From contig CAVUQC010000006.1 of assembly GCA_963743575.1 (NCBI GenBank), positions 11,351-75,350 of the forward strand: DNA of 64,000 bases. Direction: 5' to 3'. Positions 37,677-45,435 of the stretch are shown one piece after another (the first letter of the stretch is position 1; every line of letters begins with the position of its first letter). A program made the translations under genes and the position numbers. The notes beneath the pieces were generated by a model. That model did no database searches. It was given only the letters and a program-made list of their open reading frames with translations, and was not told the DNA's origin. The DNA is from DASUPK01 sp963743575 (GTDB lineage Bacteria; Actinomycetota; Thermoleophilia; Solirubrobacterales; 70-9).

Positions 37677-38907
37677 ATATCTGCTGATCGGCGGCTTCGC
37701 CGCGGCCTACTGCGCGGCCGAGCTGCGCAAGGGGGGCGCGGAGGGCGACATCCTGCTCGCCGGGCGCGAGCCGGAGCCTCCGTACGAGCGGCCGCCGCTC
37801 TCCAAGGAGTATCTGCGGGGCGAGTCCAAGCGGGAGGACGCCCACGTCAACCCCGTGTCCTGGTATGAGGAGAACTCGGTCGAGCTGCGGACGGGAACGA
37901 ACGTGATGTCGCTCGACGCCGAGGCGCGGACGGTGAAGCTGCAGGGTGGGGAGGAGGTCGGTTTCGAGAAGGCGCTGCTGGCGCCGGGCGCGAACGTCAA
38001 TCTGCTCAGGGTTGATGGGGCGAACCTCGACCGCATCCACTACCTGCGGGCGCTGGGCAACTCGGACAACATTCGGGGGGACGCCGAGAAGGCGGACCGG
38101 GTGGTGCTGGTGGGGGGGAGCTACATCGGGTGCGAGGTCGCCGCGTCGCTGACGTCGACGGGGACCGATTGCGCGGTCGTGATGATGGAGGACGTCGCGC
38201 TCTCGAGAACCTTCGGGGAGGACGCCGGGCGCTGGTTCCACGAGCTGCTGGAGTCCAAGGGTGTCGAGATCCATGGGGGTGAGACGCTCGCGGCCTTCGA
38301 GGGCGATGACCACGCCTCCGCGGTGGTCACGGAGAGCGGCAAGACGATCGAGGGGGACATGGTCGTCGTCGGCGCGGGTGTGAGGCCGGATGTGATGCTG
38401 GCGCAGAAGGCAGGGTTGGAGATCGACGAGAGCGATGGCGGAATTCGCTGCGACGAGACGCTGCAGAGCTCCGTCGAGGGGATCTTCGTCGCCGGGGATG
38501 CCTGCTCGTACGAGAGTCGCGTGCACGGCCGGCGGCTGCGGGTGGAGCACTGGGACGTGGCGATGCAGCAGGGCCAGCATGCGGCTCGGTCGATGATGGG
38601 CGACGCAAAGCCGTATGAGGTCGTGCCGTACTTCTTCAGTGACCTGGCCGACTGGGCCGGGCTTGAGTACGTGGGGCCTGCGACGGATTGGGACGAGGAG
38701 ATCTGGCGCGGGGATCGTGACGCGGGCGAGTTCGCCGTCTTCTACCTGAAGGACGGGAAGGTGGCCGGGGCGCTGACGGTGGAGCGCTCGGAGGATCTGG
38801 CGCACGCGCGAGCCATGCTGGCGGAGGGCGTCGACGTCGCGGGTGACCAGGCGAAGGCGCTGCTCGGAGACCCGGACGGCGACCTGGCTGAGCTCACATC
38901 AAGCTAG
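37657..38907 (+). CDS. FAD-dependent pyridine nucleotide-disulfide-type reductase
   Basis: A 416-residue two-dinucleotide-binding flavoprotein similar to rubredoxin/ferredoxin reductases. The NAD(P) site is VVLVGGSYIGCEVAASLTS near residue 150; the second FAD motif is GIFVAGDACSYES near residue 280; a reductase C-terminal domain follows. The first FAD loop is abnormal: YLLIGGFAAAYCAAELR has Phe where the third Gly of GxGxxG/A is expected and is one residue shorter than in relatives. The 20-base overlap with the trkA-type gene suggests coupling. Substrate unknown. Confidence 0.82.
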   Translation: MATRQVEYLLIGGFAAAYCAAELRKGGAEGDILLAGREPEPPYERPPLSKEYLRGESKREDAHVNPVSWYEENSVELRTGTNVMSLDAEARTVKLQGGEEVGFEKALLAPGANVNLLRVDGANLDRIHYLRALGNSDNIRGDAEKADRVVLVGGSYIGCEVAASLTSTGTDCAVVMMEDVALSRTFGEDAGRWFHELLESKGVEIHGGETLAAFEGDDHASAVVTESGKTIEGDMVVVGAGVRPDVMLAQKAGLEIDESDGGIRCDETLQSSVEGIFVAGDACSYESRVHGRRLRVEHWDVAMQQGQHAARSMMGDAKPYEVVPYFFSDLADWAGLEYVGPATDWDEEIWRGDRDAGEFAVFYLKDGKVAGALTVERSEDLAHARAMLAEGVDVAGDQAKALLGDPDGDLAELTSS

Positions 38908-38920
38908 GCTTTCCGAGCGT

Positions 38921-38992
38921 TGCGGGCTGGTGTAATTGGCAACACGTGCGCCTCTGGAGCGCAAATTCGGGGTTCAAGTCCCTGGCCCGCAG
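38921..38992 (+). tRNA. tRNA-Gln (anticodon CTG)
   Basis: A 72-base cloverleaf: seven-pair acceptor stem from T1 (TGCGGGC with GCCCGCA), D stem GTGT/ACAC, anticodon stem TGCGC/GCGCA with loop CTCTGGA (anticodon CTG, reading CAG), T stem CGGGG/CCCTG around TTCAAGT, and discriminator G. U1-A72 and G73 are known identity elements of glutamine tRNA. CCA is not encoded. Confidence 0.95.
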
Positions 38993-39055
38993 TTAGAGGA
39001 GTCTGCGGCTGCCGGCTCTTCCTCGTTTTGCAGGGGATTCCGTCCGGTTCGGGTG

Positions 39056-39069
39056 CGAACATATGTTCG
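39056..39069. promoter_or_regulatory. Perfect SOS (LexA) box before the HNH gene
   Basis: CGAACATATGTTCG is a perfect 14-bp palindrome matching the Gram-positive/actinobacterial LexA box CGAAC-N4-GTTCG. It lies 63 bases after tRNA-Gln and covers a CATATG -10-like hexamer ending six bases before the ATG at 39072. Confidence 0.8.
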
Positions 39070-39071
39070 AT

Positions 39072-39808
39072 ATGGGACGTCAGGACTGGGCAAGGATCAG
39101 TCGGTGCTACGAGGGGGGCACACTGTCCTCGAGACCTGTGACCGCTTCGGAATATCGGCGCGACAGTGGCAGCGCGCAGTTGCAGACGGATGGGTATCCG
39201 AGCCATCGATTCCGCCGATGCGCCCCTCGGAGAAACGAGAAGTGATCGCTCGCTTATTTGACGAGGGATACAGCCACGCGATGATCGCGGCCGAACTGGG
39301 TCTTTCGAAAGCGACCGTCAGCTATCACGCGCGACGGATCGGCCTCCCGGTTCACGACGAGTTCGCCCGCCGGTACGCCTGGGATGAGATCCAGCGAGCG
39401 CACGACGATGGCATGCGCGCGATTGAATGTTGCCGTCACTTTGGCTTCTCGAAGGCGACCTGGTTCAAGGCCGTGGCAACAGGGCGAATCCAGTCCCGGT
39501 CGCATCTGATCCCGCTCGACAAATTGTTGGTCAAGGGACGTCGAACGAACCGGTCACATTTGAAGAGCCGGCTAGTCGCGGCGAAAATGAAGGAGAACAG
39601 GTGCGAGATCTGCGGGATCAGCACCTGGATGGGGCAGCCTCTCAACGCGCAGTTGCATCATCGAAATGGCGACGGGACGGACAATCGTCTTGAGAACATC
39701 CAATTCCTTTGTGCCAACTGCCATTCCCAAACTGACACCTACGGGGGTCGAAACGGCCATCGGAAGCAGGATCGGCACCTTCGGTTGGTCGATCCCGAGG
39801 CGGCCTAG
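39072..39808 (+). CDS. HNH endonuclease with tandem HTH repeats, one-base frameshift
   Basis: An HNH nuclease-like protein. The C-terminal HNH/zinc fold is clear: CEICGISTWMGQPL, the catalytic HH in AQLHHRNGDGTDNRLENIQF and LCANCHSQT. Two DNA-binding repeats of about 36 residues precede it. The second is in frame (WDEIQRAHDDGMRAIECCRH, then FGFSKATWFKAVATG). The first is split across frames: DWARISRCYEGG in the ATG 39072 frame and HTVLETCDRFGISARQWQRA in the downstream frame. One extra G in the G6 tract 39113-39118 restores a full repeat, so this is a frameshift, an assembly error or slippage. The in-frame remainder runs to the TAG at 39806-39808. Confidence 0.75.
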
Positions 39809-39843
39809 TTCCGTTTCACATCCTTGCTACCTTGCGCGGCCGT

Positions 39844-40530
39844 ATGTGGCGTCCGAGGCACCTGATCGTCCTCGTCGCGGCCGTGGGCTCGGTGGCAGCT
39901 CTCTCTGCCTGCGGTGGCGACAGCTCCCCCGAGACGCCGATCGTCGTCCCGACCCAGACGACCCAGCAGACGGCGAGCAAGGCGCAGTTCATCACCCAGG
40001 CCGACTCGATCTGCGCCGAGGCGAATTCCTCGATCGAGCAGTTCGCAGCCGCCGGCCAGGGCGAGAGCGAGGCCGCTCAGATCGCCCAGCTTCGGCAGGG
40101 CGTCATCGACGACATCAAGCAGCTCAACCCCCCGAGCGACACCGACCTCGACGCCTTCCTGAAGGCGATGTCGGACCAGGTCTCGGCCGGGCAGAAGATC
40201 GGCCTCGCCGTCCAGCGCGGAGAGGACCCGTCCCAGTTCGAGACCGAGCTCGATAGCGCCAAGTCGGCTGCCACCACCGCGGCGTCGTCCTACGGCTTCA
40301 AGGACTGCGGCTCTGAGATCAACGGCTCGAGCTCGACGTCGGGCTCCTCGAGCTCGAGCAGCTCCAGCTCGAGCAGCGGCGGAACCGTCACCCCCAGCGC
40401 GCCGAGCACCCCGAGCGGAACCTCCGGCGGCACCTCGGGCAGCTCTGGAACCAGCGGCAGCAGCGGTAGCTCGGGAAGCTCCGGCTCATCCGGCGGATCC
40501 AGCGGGTCCGGCGGTATCAGCCCAGGCTAG
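39844..40530 (+). CDS. Exported lipoprotein with Ser/Gly-rich tail
   Basis: A 228-residue protein. A signal peptide (HLIVLVAAVGSVAALSA) with lipobox LSA|C anchors it outside. A helical central domain (residues about 45-150, with two cysteines, ICAEANSSIEQF and FKDCGSEI, that may form a disulfide) is followed by a 60-residue Ser/Gly/Thr linker-like tail ending in Pro-Gly. TACCTT lies ten bases before the ATG. The central domain is typical of actinobacterial lipoproteins of unknown role. Confidence 0.7.
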   Translation: MWRPRHLIVLVAAVGSVAALSACGGDSSPETPIVVPTQTTQQTASKAQFITQADSICAEANSSIEQFAAAGQGESEAAQIAQLRQGVIDDIKQLNPPSDTDLDAFLKAMSDQVSAGQKIGLAVQRGEDPSQFETELDSAKSAATTAASSYGFKDCGSEINGSSSTSGSSSSSSSSSSSGGTVTPSAPSTPSGTSGGTSGSSGTSGSSGSSGSSGSSGGSSGSGGISPG

Positions 40531-40559
40531 CGGCCACCAGGCCGCTCCACCTTGGAGCG
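40529..40559 (+). terminator. Overlapping hairpins after the lipoprotein gene
   Basis: AGCGGCC-ACCA-GGCCGCT (40529-40546) overlaps the stop codon, and CGCTCCA-CCT-TGGAGCG (40543-40559) follows and shares bases with it, so only one can form at a time. No T tract. Likely a weak terminator before the converging ABC operon. Confidence 0.4.
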
Positions 40560-40636
40560 GAGGGCGCAGCCCGGAGCGACTTATGTGGGGCGGCCGCCTG
40601 TGGCCGCGATCTGATGGCGAAGCCGTCCATCGACCC

Positions 40637-42532
40637 CTACGCGGCAGCGAGGTCCGCCCAGGTCCCGTACAGCTCGGCGTAGCGGCCGCCGGCTGCGATC
40701 AGCTCGTCGTGCGTGCCGCTTTCCCTGATCCGCCCGTTCTCGAGCACAGCGATCCGGTCGGCGCCGCGAATCGTCGAGAGCCGGTGCGCGATCACGATCG
40801 CCGTGCGTCCCTTCAGCAGCCGCTCGAGCCCAAGCTCGATCGTCCGCTCCGTCCGCACATCGACGTTGGAGGTCGCCTCGTCGAGGATCAGGATGCGCGG
40901 CTCCGCCAGCAGCGCCCGTGCGAAGGCGATCAGCTGCCGCTGTCCGGCCGACAGCGACACGCCTCGTTCCCCGACCTCTGTGTCGAAGCCATCGCCCATC
41001 CGACGGATGAACTCGCCCGCGCCGATCGCGTCAGCCGCCGCCTCGATCTCCTCGTCCGACGCATCGGGTCGCCCGAACGCGATGTTTTCGCGCACCGTCC
41101 CGGAGAACAGGAATCCCTCCTGCGGCACGATGCCGAGCTGGCTACGCAGGCAGGTCGAGCTCAGGTCGCGCAGGTCGTTGCCGTCCACCAGCACCCGGCC
41201 CCTCTGCGGGTCGTAGAAGCGAGAGACCAGCTTCGCGAAGGTTGACTTCCCCGCGCCGGTTTCACCGACCAGGGCGAGGGTCTCGCCGGCCGGCACGTGG
41301 ATCGAGACGTCCTCGAGCGCCCACGCAGCGTCGTCCTCCTCCTCATCGGGACCGGTCTCGATCAGCCCGCTCGAGCGCTTCAGCCCGGCTGTCTTGTCGA
41401 GCCCGTAGGAGAACCAGACGCCGTCCATCTCGATCTCTCCGCGGAGCGTCCCGGGATCGAGCGCATCCGGCTTGTCGACCATGTCCGGCTCGGTGTCGAG
41501 CAGGTCGAAGATCTTGTCCAGCGCCGCCATCCCCTGCTGGTAGGTGGTGTAGAGGTTGGAGAGCTGCTGGATCGGGTCGAAGAAGGTGGAGAGGTAGCCG
41601 ACGAACGCGACCACGATCCCGATCTGCGCATTCCGCGCGCTCTCGGTGGCGAGGTCGAGCGCCTGGTAGCCGCCATAGAGCAGGATCACCGCGGTGCCGA
41701 TCGCCGAGAGCAGCTCGACGGCGGGGAAGTAGGAGGCGTTCAGGTAGACGGTCTTCAGGTTCGCCCGGCGGTTGAGCTCGTTGAGCTCCGCCATTCGCTC
41801 GATGTGCCGCCGCTCCTGAGCGAAGCTGCGAACCACCCGCACGCCGCTCAGAGTCTCCTGGAGGTACGCGGTGACCTCGGCGATGCGCTCACGGGTGATC
41901 CGGTAGGCGCTCGCAGCGACGATGCGGAAGACCAGGCTCGCGATCGCCAGCAGCGGTAGCGTCAGGAACACCACCAGCGCCAGCTGGACGTCCGCGATCA
42001 GCATGATCACGACGACGCCGACGAGCGTCAGAGTGCTCGAGAAGAGCGTGACCACGCCGGTGCTGATCAGCTGGTCGAGCGCATCCACGTCGTTGGTGAT
42101 TCGCGAGATCAGTACCCCGGGCCGGTTGCGGGTGAAGAAGCCGATCGACATCTGCTGCAGGTGGGTGAAGATCCGAATCCGCAGGTCCTGGAGCGCCCGC
42201 TCGCCGACCCATCCGACCAGGTAGGTCTGCAGATAGCTCGTCCCCCAGCCGACGAGGGCCGCCGCCATGAAGCCCCCGATGATCAGCACGAGGGCGTTGG
42301 TGTCCCCGTTCAGGGAGACGTGCACCGCCTGGCCGACCAGATACGGCGGCGCCAGCGTCGCTCCCGTGGCGAGAATGAGCGCGCCGAACATCAAGAGGAC
42401 CTGGCGCCGGTACGGCCGGAGGAGCGAGAGCAGCCAGCGCACCTTGCGCCAGCGGCCATCGTCGCCGCGGATCAGCGCCCAGAGGGAGCGGAAGAGAGCG
42501 AGAAAGTTCCCTGCGCCATTCGTCTCGTTCAC
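40637..42532 (-). CDS. ABC exporter half-transporter (consensus Walker B, altered signature)
   Basis: A 631-residue type I ABC exporter: six spans (residues about 40-330), then the ATPase domain. Walker A GETGAGKSTFAKL, Q-loop VPQEGFLFSG, signature GVSLSAGQRQL (Gly to Ala against LSGGQ), Walker B ILILDEATSNVD with catalytic Glu, and switch His in IVIAHRLSTIR. The altered signature pairs with the degenerate Walker B of the partner gene, indicating a heterodimer with one active and one weak ATP site. The GTG start overlaps the partner's stop (GTGA). A drug or lipid substrate is likely, unspecified. Confidence 0.9.
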   Translation of the reverse strand: MNETNGAGNFLALFRSLWALIRGDDGRWRKVRWLLSLLRPYRRQVLLMFGALILATGATLAPPYLVGQAVHVSLNGDTNALVLIIGGFMAAALVGWGTSYLQTYLVGWVGERALQDLRIRIFTHLQQMSIGFFTRNRPGVLISRITNDVDALDQLISTGVVTLFSSTLTLVGVVVIMLIADVQLALVVFLTLPLLAIASLVFRIVAASAYRITRERIAEVTAYLQETLSGVRVVRSFAQERRHIERMAELNELNRRANLKTVYLNASYFPAVELLSAIGTAVILLYGGYQALDLATESARNAQIGIVVAFVGYLSTFFDPIQQLSNLYTTYQQGMAALDKIFDLLDTEPDMVDKPDALDPGTLRGEIEMDGVWFSYGLDKTAGLKRSSGLIETGPDEEEDDAAWALEDVSIHVPAGETLALVGETGAGKSTFAKLVSRFYDPQRGRVLVDGNDLRDLSSTCLRSQLGIVPQEGFLFSGTVRENIAFGRPDASDEEIEAAADAIGAGEFIRRMGDGFDTEVGERGVSLSAGQRQLIAFARALLAEPRILILDEATSNVDVRTERTIELGLERLLKGRTAIVIAHRLSTIRGADRIAVLENGRIRESGTHDELIAAGGRYAELYGTWADLAAA

Positions 42533-44298
42533 AGCTTCGCCAGCTCCTCTCGCTCCTCGAGGTCCCGCTGGAGGTAGACCGAGTCCTCCAGCCCCTTCTC
42601 CGCGATCTCCTCGTACAGCGGGCAGCGCTCGAGCAGCTCGTCATGCGTCCCACGGTCCACGATCCGCCCGCGGTCGAGAACGACGATCTCGTCGGCGAGC
42701 GAGATGGTGGAGAGGCGGTGCGCCACGATGAAGGTGGTTCGGCCCTTCATCGCCTCGCGTAGCCCGTCCTTGATCCTGGCCTCCGTGCGGGCGTCCACCG
42801 AAGAGGTCGCGTCATCGAGGATCAGGATCCGCGGCTCGGCCACCAGCGCCCTGGCGATCGCGATCCGCTGGCGCTGCCCGCCGGACAGGGTCAGGCCGCG
42901 CTCCCCGATCACCGTGTCGTATCCGTCGGGCAGCTGCGTGATGAAGTCGTGCGCCTGAGCCCGCTTCGCGGCCTCCTCGATCTGCTCCTCCGTGGCCTCC
43001 GGGCGGGCGTAGGCGATGTTGCCCGAGACGGTGTCCGAGAACAGGAAGCTGTCATCGGCGACGAAGGCGATCTCGCGACGCAGAGATGCCAGGTCGACGT
43101 TCTTGATGTCCGTCCCGTCGATCACCACGCGTCCCTCGCTCGGGTCGTAGAGGCGGGCGAGCAGCCCGACCAGGCTCGTCTTGCCCGCTGCCGTCGGCCC
43201 GACCAGGGCCACGGTCCGCCCGGGCTCGACCTCCAGATCGATGCCGGTCAACGCCGGCTCGCCCCCGTCGTATCGGAGCGTCACGCGCTGGAGCGAGACC
43301 TGGCCGTGTCCCTCCGGCAGCGGTGGAGCATCCGGGGCACTCTCCATGGACGGCTGCCGGTCCAGGATCTCGAACATCCGGTTGCCGGAAGCCACTGCGC
43401 GCTGCGCCATGCTCAGCGACATGCCGAGCCAGCGCACGGGGCCCGATAGCAGCACGACGTAGGCGTAGAAGGCGGTCAGGTGCCCGACGCTGGTGGACCC
43501 GTGGATCACCTGCAGCCCGCCGACCAGCAGCACGGCCGCCAGCCCGATGCTCGGCAGAAAGCCCATCAGCGGCGTGTAGAAGGCCTGCAGCCTCGTCGAG
43601 ACCATGCTCTGCTCGAAGACGCGGTTGACGGCGTGTGTGAAGCGTCCCAGCACGTGCCGCTCTCGCGCGAACGCCTTGACGATCCGGATCCCGGAGATGT
43701 TCTCCTCGGCATTCGCGGTCACCTCACCGATGCGCTGCTGGACCTCCTGTTCCGCCGGGCGGTTACGTCGGCTGTAGCGCGTCGCGGTCGCCACCAGGAA
43801 CGGCACGGGCGCCAGCGCCAGCAGGGCGAGGACGGGGTCCAACACGAGCATCGCGACGGCGGCGAAGAGGATCGTGAGCGCGCTCTGGCTCACCCAGATC
43901 AGCCCGTAGCCCAGGAAGAACCGGATCGACTGCAGGTCGACCGTCGCACGCGACATCAGCTGCCCGGTCTGCTGGGTGTCGAAGAATCCGAGCTCGAGCT
44001 TCTGGAGGTGCTCGTAGAAGACCTGGCGCAGGTCGAACTCGACCGCCAGCGAGACCTTGCCGGCGATCAGCCGTCGCCCAACCGTCAGCAGCAGCCTCAG
44101 CACACCCGCCCCCAGCAGGGCCAGAGCCAGCGGCAGGATGTCATCGCGGCGCTCATCCTGGATCGCGTTCACGGCCCCGCCGATGAGCAACGGGATCAGC
44201 ACGGTCATCCCCATCGCCAGCCAGGCGAGCAGCAGTGAGCCGATCAGCTGACGCCGATATGGACGCAGAAAACCGAGCAGGCGGCGGAAAGTCGGCAC
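42529..44298 (-). CDS. ABC exporter half-transporter (degenerate Walker B)
   Basis: A 589-residue type I ABC exporter, first gene of the pair. Walker A GPTAAGKTSLVGL, signature GLTLSGGQRQRIAIAR (canonical), Walker B ILILDDATSSVD with Asp instead of catalytic Glu, switch His in FIVAHRLSTIS. Six spans precede. TATAGT ends six bases before the GTG at 44298, so the transcript is probably leaderless, and the longer reading to 44664 runs antisense into the coiled-coil gene. Together with the 40637-42532 gene it forms a heterodimeric exporter. Confidence 0.9.
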   Translation of the reverse strand: MPTFRRLLGFLRPYRRQLIGSLLLAWLAMGMTVLIPLLIGGAVNAIQDERRDDILPLALALLGAGVLRLLLTVGRRLIAGKVSLAVEFDLRQVFYEHLQKLELGFFDTQQTGQLMSRATVDLQSIRFFLGYGLIWVSQSALTILFAAVAMLVLDPVLALLALAPVPFLVATATRYSRRNRPAEQEVQQRIGEVTANAEENISGIRIVKAFARERHVLGRFTHAVNRVFEQSMVSTRLQAFYTPLMGFLPSIGLAAVLLVGGLQVIHGSTSVGHLTAFYAYVVLLSGPVRWLGMSLSMAQRAVASGNRMFEILDRQPSMESAPDAPPLPEGHGQVSLQRVTLRYDGGEPALTGIDLEVEPGRTVALVGPTAAGKTSLVGLLARLYDPSEGRVVIDGTDIKNVDLASLRREIAFVADDSFLFSDTVSGNIAYARPEATEEQIEEAAKRAQAHDFITQLPDGYDTVIGERGLTLSGGQRQRIAIARALVAEPRILILDDATSSVDARTEARIKDGLREAMKGRTTFIVAHRLSTISLADEIVVLDRGRIVDRGTHDELLERCPLYEEIAEKGLEDSVYLQRDLEEREELAKL

Positions 44299-44304
44299 AC
44301 ACCG

Positions 44305-44310
44305 ACTATA
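44305..44310 (-). promoter_or_regulatory. -10 element for the ABC exporter operon
   Basis: TATAGT on the minus strand, six bases before the GTG at 44298. It marks the start choice for the upstream ABC gene. Confidence 0.6.
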
Positions 44311-44367
44311 CAAAGTGAAGTAACGAGCTCTTGCAGCGTCTCCGGATGGCTTCACTACTCTGGATCC

Positions 44368-44754
44368 GTGCTGCGCGAGCTGATCAGCTGGCCGATCTCG
44401 ATGGCGCGAGCGGCGATCGAGCTGCCGCGGACGATGGAGCGCAGCATCCGGGAGGCGAATGACCTGATGGAGGTCTCCCGTGAGCAGCTCGACGTGATGC
44501 GCCGGCAGGCCGACGAGGCGCTCGAGCAGGCCGAACGGATGAACGACCTGTTCGGCCGAGTCGTCAGGCTGACGGAGCCACTCGAGCGTGCCCAGCGGGG
44601 CGGCGAATTCGTGGCGGAGGGACTGAAGCGCGCGATCTTCGGGGCCGAGGTGGCCGCCGCACACGCAGAGGAAGCCGCGGAGGACGCGGAGAAGGCCGCC
44701 GAGCAGGCAGAGGAAGCCGCTGGTGACACCGGGGACCTAGAAGCGGAGCGGTGA
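44368..44754 (+). CDS. Coiled-coil protein, unknown function
   Basis: A 128-residue, helix-rich charged protein. Residues 40-60 are heptad-like (LMEVSREQLDVMRRQADEAL), and the end is a strong Ala/Glu coiled coil (AAAHAEEAAEDAEKAAEQAE). No membrane span or enzyme motif. TACTCT ends six bases before the GTG. The stop overlaps the next gene (GTGA), the first gene of a four-gene operon that ends in a Ser/Thr kinase. Divergent from the ABC exporter operon. Confidence 0.6.
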   Translation: MLRELISWPISMARAAIELPRTMERSIREANDLMEVSREQLDVMRRQADEALEQAERMNDLFGRVVRLTEPLERAQRGGEFVAEGLKRAIFGAEVAAAHAEEAAEDAEKAAEQAEEAAGDTGDLEAER

Positions 44755-44933
44755 ACCCCCCGGCCGCCGGCCTCTGCGACCACTGCCGGCATCAACGCCT
44801 GGTCCCGAACACCCGTGGCTCGGTCTTCTCGCTCTGCGAGCGCTCCAAGACCGACCCGGACTTTCCCCGCTATCCCCGCCTGCCCGTGACCAGCTGCACC
44901 GGTTTCCAGCAGCGGGACGGGGGTAATGCCTGA
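44751..44933 (+). CDS. Small Cys-motif protein
   Basis: A 60-residue protein with four cysteines: GLCDHCRHQR (CxxC), SLCERSKTDPDFPRYPRLPV and SCTGFQQ. The pattern Cx2C...C...C, with the DPxFPxYPxLPV stretch, recurs as a small conserved actinobacterial family of unknown role, probably a zinc knuckle. It overlaps the coiled-coil gene by four bases. It is too short for confident function, but the spacing and motif argue for a real gene. Confidence 0.65.
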   Translation: MNPPAAGLCDHCRHQRLVPNTRGSVFSLCERSKTDPDFPRYPRLPVTSCTGFQQRDGGNA

Positions 44934-44955
44934 TGAACCAGGAGATCTTCGATTG

Positions 44956-45435
44956 ATGTCCATGGGGAACTCGAGAGCCGCGGGGCTGGCGACTGCGCTC
45001 GCCCTGGCGGCCCTTGGCCTCTCGGCGTGCGGCTCGGGCGGCTCGAGCGGAGGAGGGACCACGGCCGCCCAGCCCCCGCCCATCGCAACCGCCACCGCCG
45101 GCCACCTTGCCAAGCTCAGCGATCGGGTCGCCTCCGACCTCGACTCGGGCGACACCTGCCACGCGGCGCACGCCGCCGATGACCTGCGCGCGGCGGTTGA
45201 GGAAGCGGACATCCCGCAGTCGATGCGGCCGGACATCGGTGCCGTCGCCGGCCGCCTGGTGGACGAGGTCAACTGCCCGCCGCCGCCCCCACCGCCACCC
45301 GAGCCGAAGAAGAAGCCGAAGGACGAGCACGGGGACCAGCATCATGGCGACCAGCACTTCCTCCCGCCGGGTCACTCGAAGCACGGCGGCTTCGGTCCGC
45401 CCGGGCACGCGAAGCTGAACGGGGAACCGGAATGA
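44956..45435 (+). CDS. Exported lipoprotein with His/Pro-rich end
   Basis: A 159-residue lipoprotein. The signal peptide (NSRAAGLATALALAALGLSA) ends in a lipobox LSA|C. A helical domain follows (residues 45-110, with two cysteines: DTCHAAHAADDL and VDEVNCP). A run of prolines and then a His/Asp/Lys/Gly-rich tail (DEHGDQHHGDQHFLPPGHSK) could bind metal. The ATG at 44956 is used; a start at 44926 would overlap the previous stop and add ten residues. The stop overlaps the kinase start (ATGA). Confidence 0.68.
   Translation: MSMGNSRAAGLATALALAALGLSACGSGGSSGGGTTAAQPPPIATATAGHLAKLSDRVASDLDSGDTCHAAHAADDLRAAVEEADIPQSMRPDIGAVAGRLVDEVNCPPPPPPPPEPKKKPKDEHGDQHHGDQHFLPPGHSKHGGFGPPGHAKLNGEPE

Noticed and set aside
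40320..40510. Microsatellite or repeat element
   Set aside because: It is coding sequence for the Ser/Gly/Thr tail of the lipoprotein.
44299..44664. N-terminal extension of the ABC gene to 44664
   Set aside because: It runs antisense to the coiled-coil gene; a TATAGT -10 and the family start support GTG at 44298.
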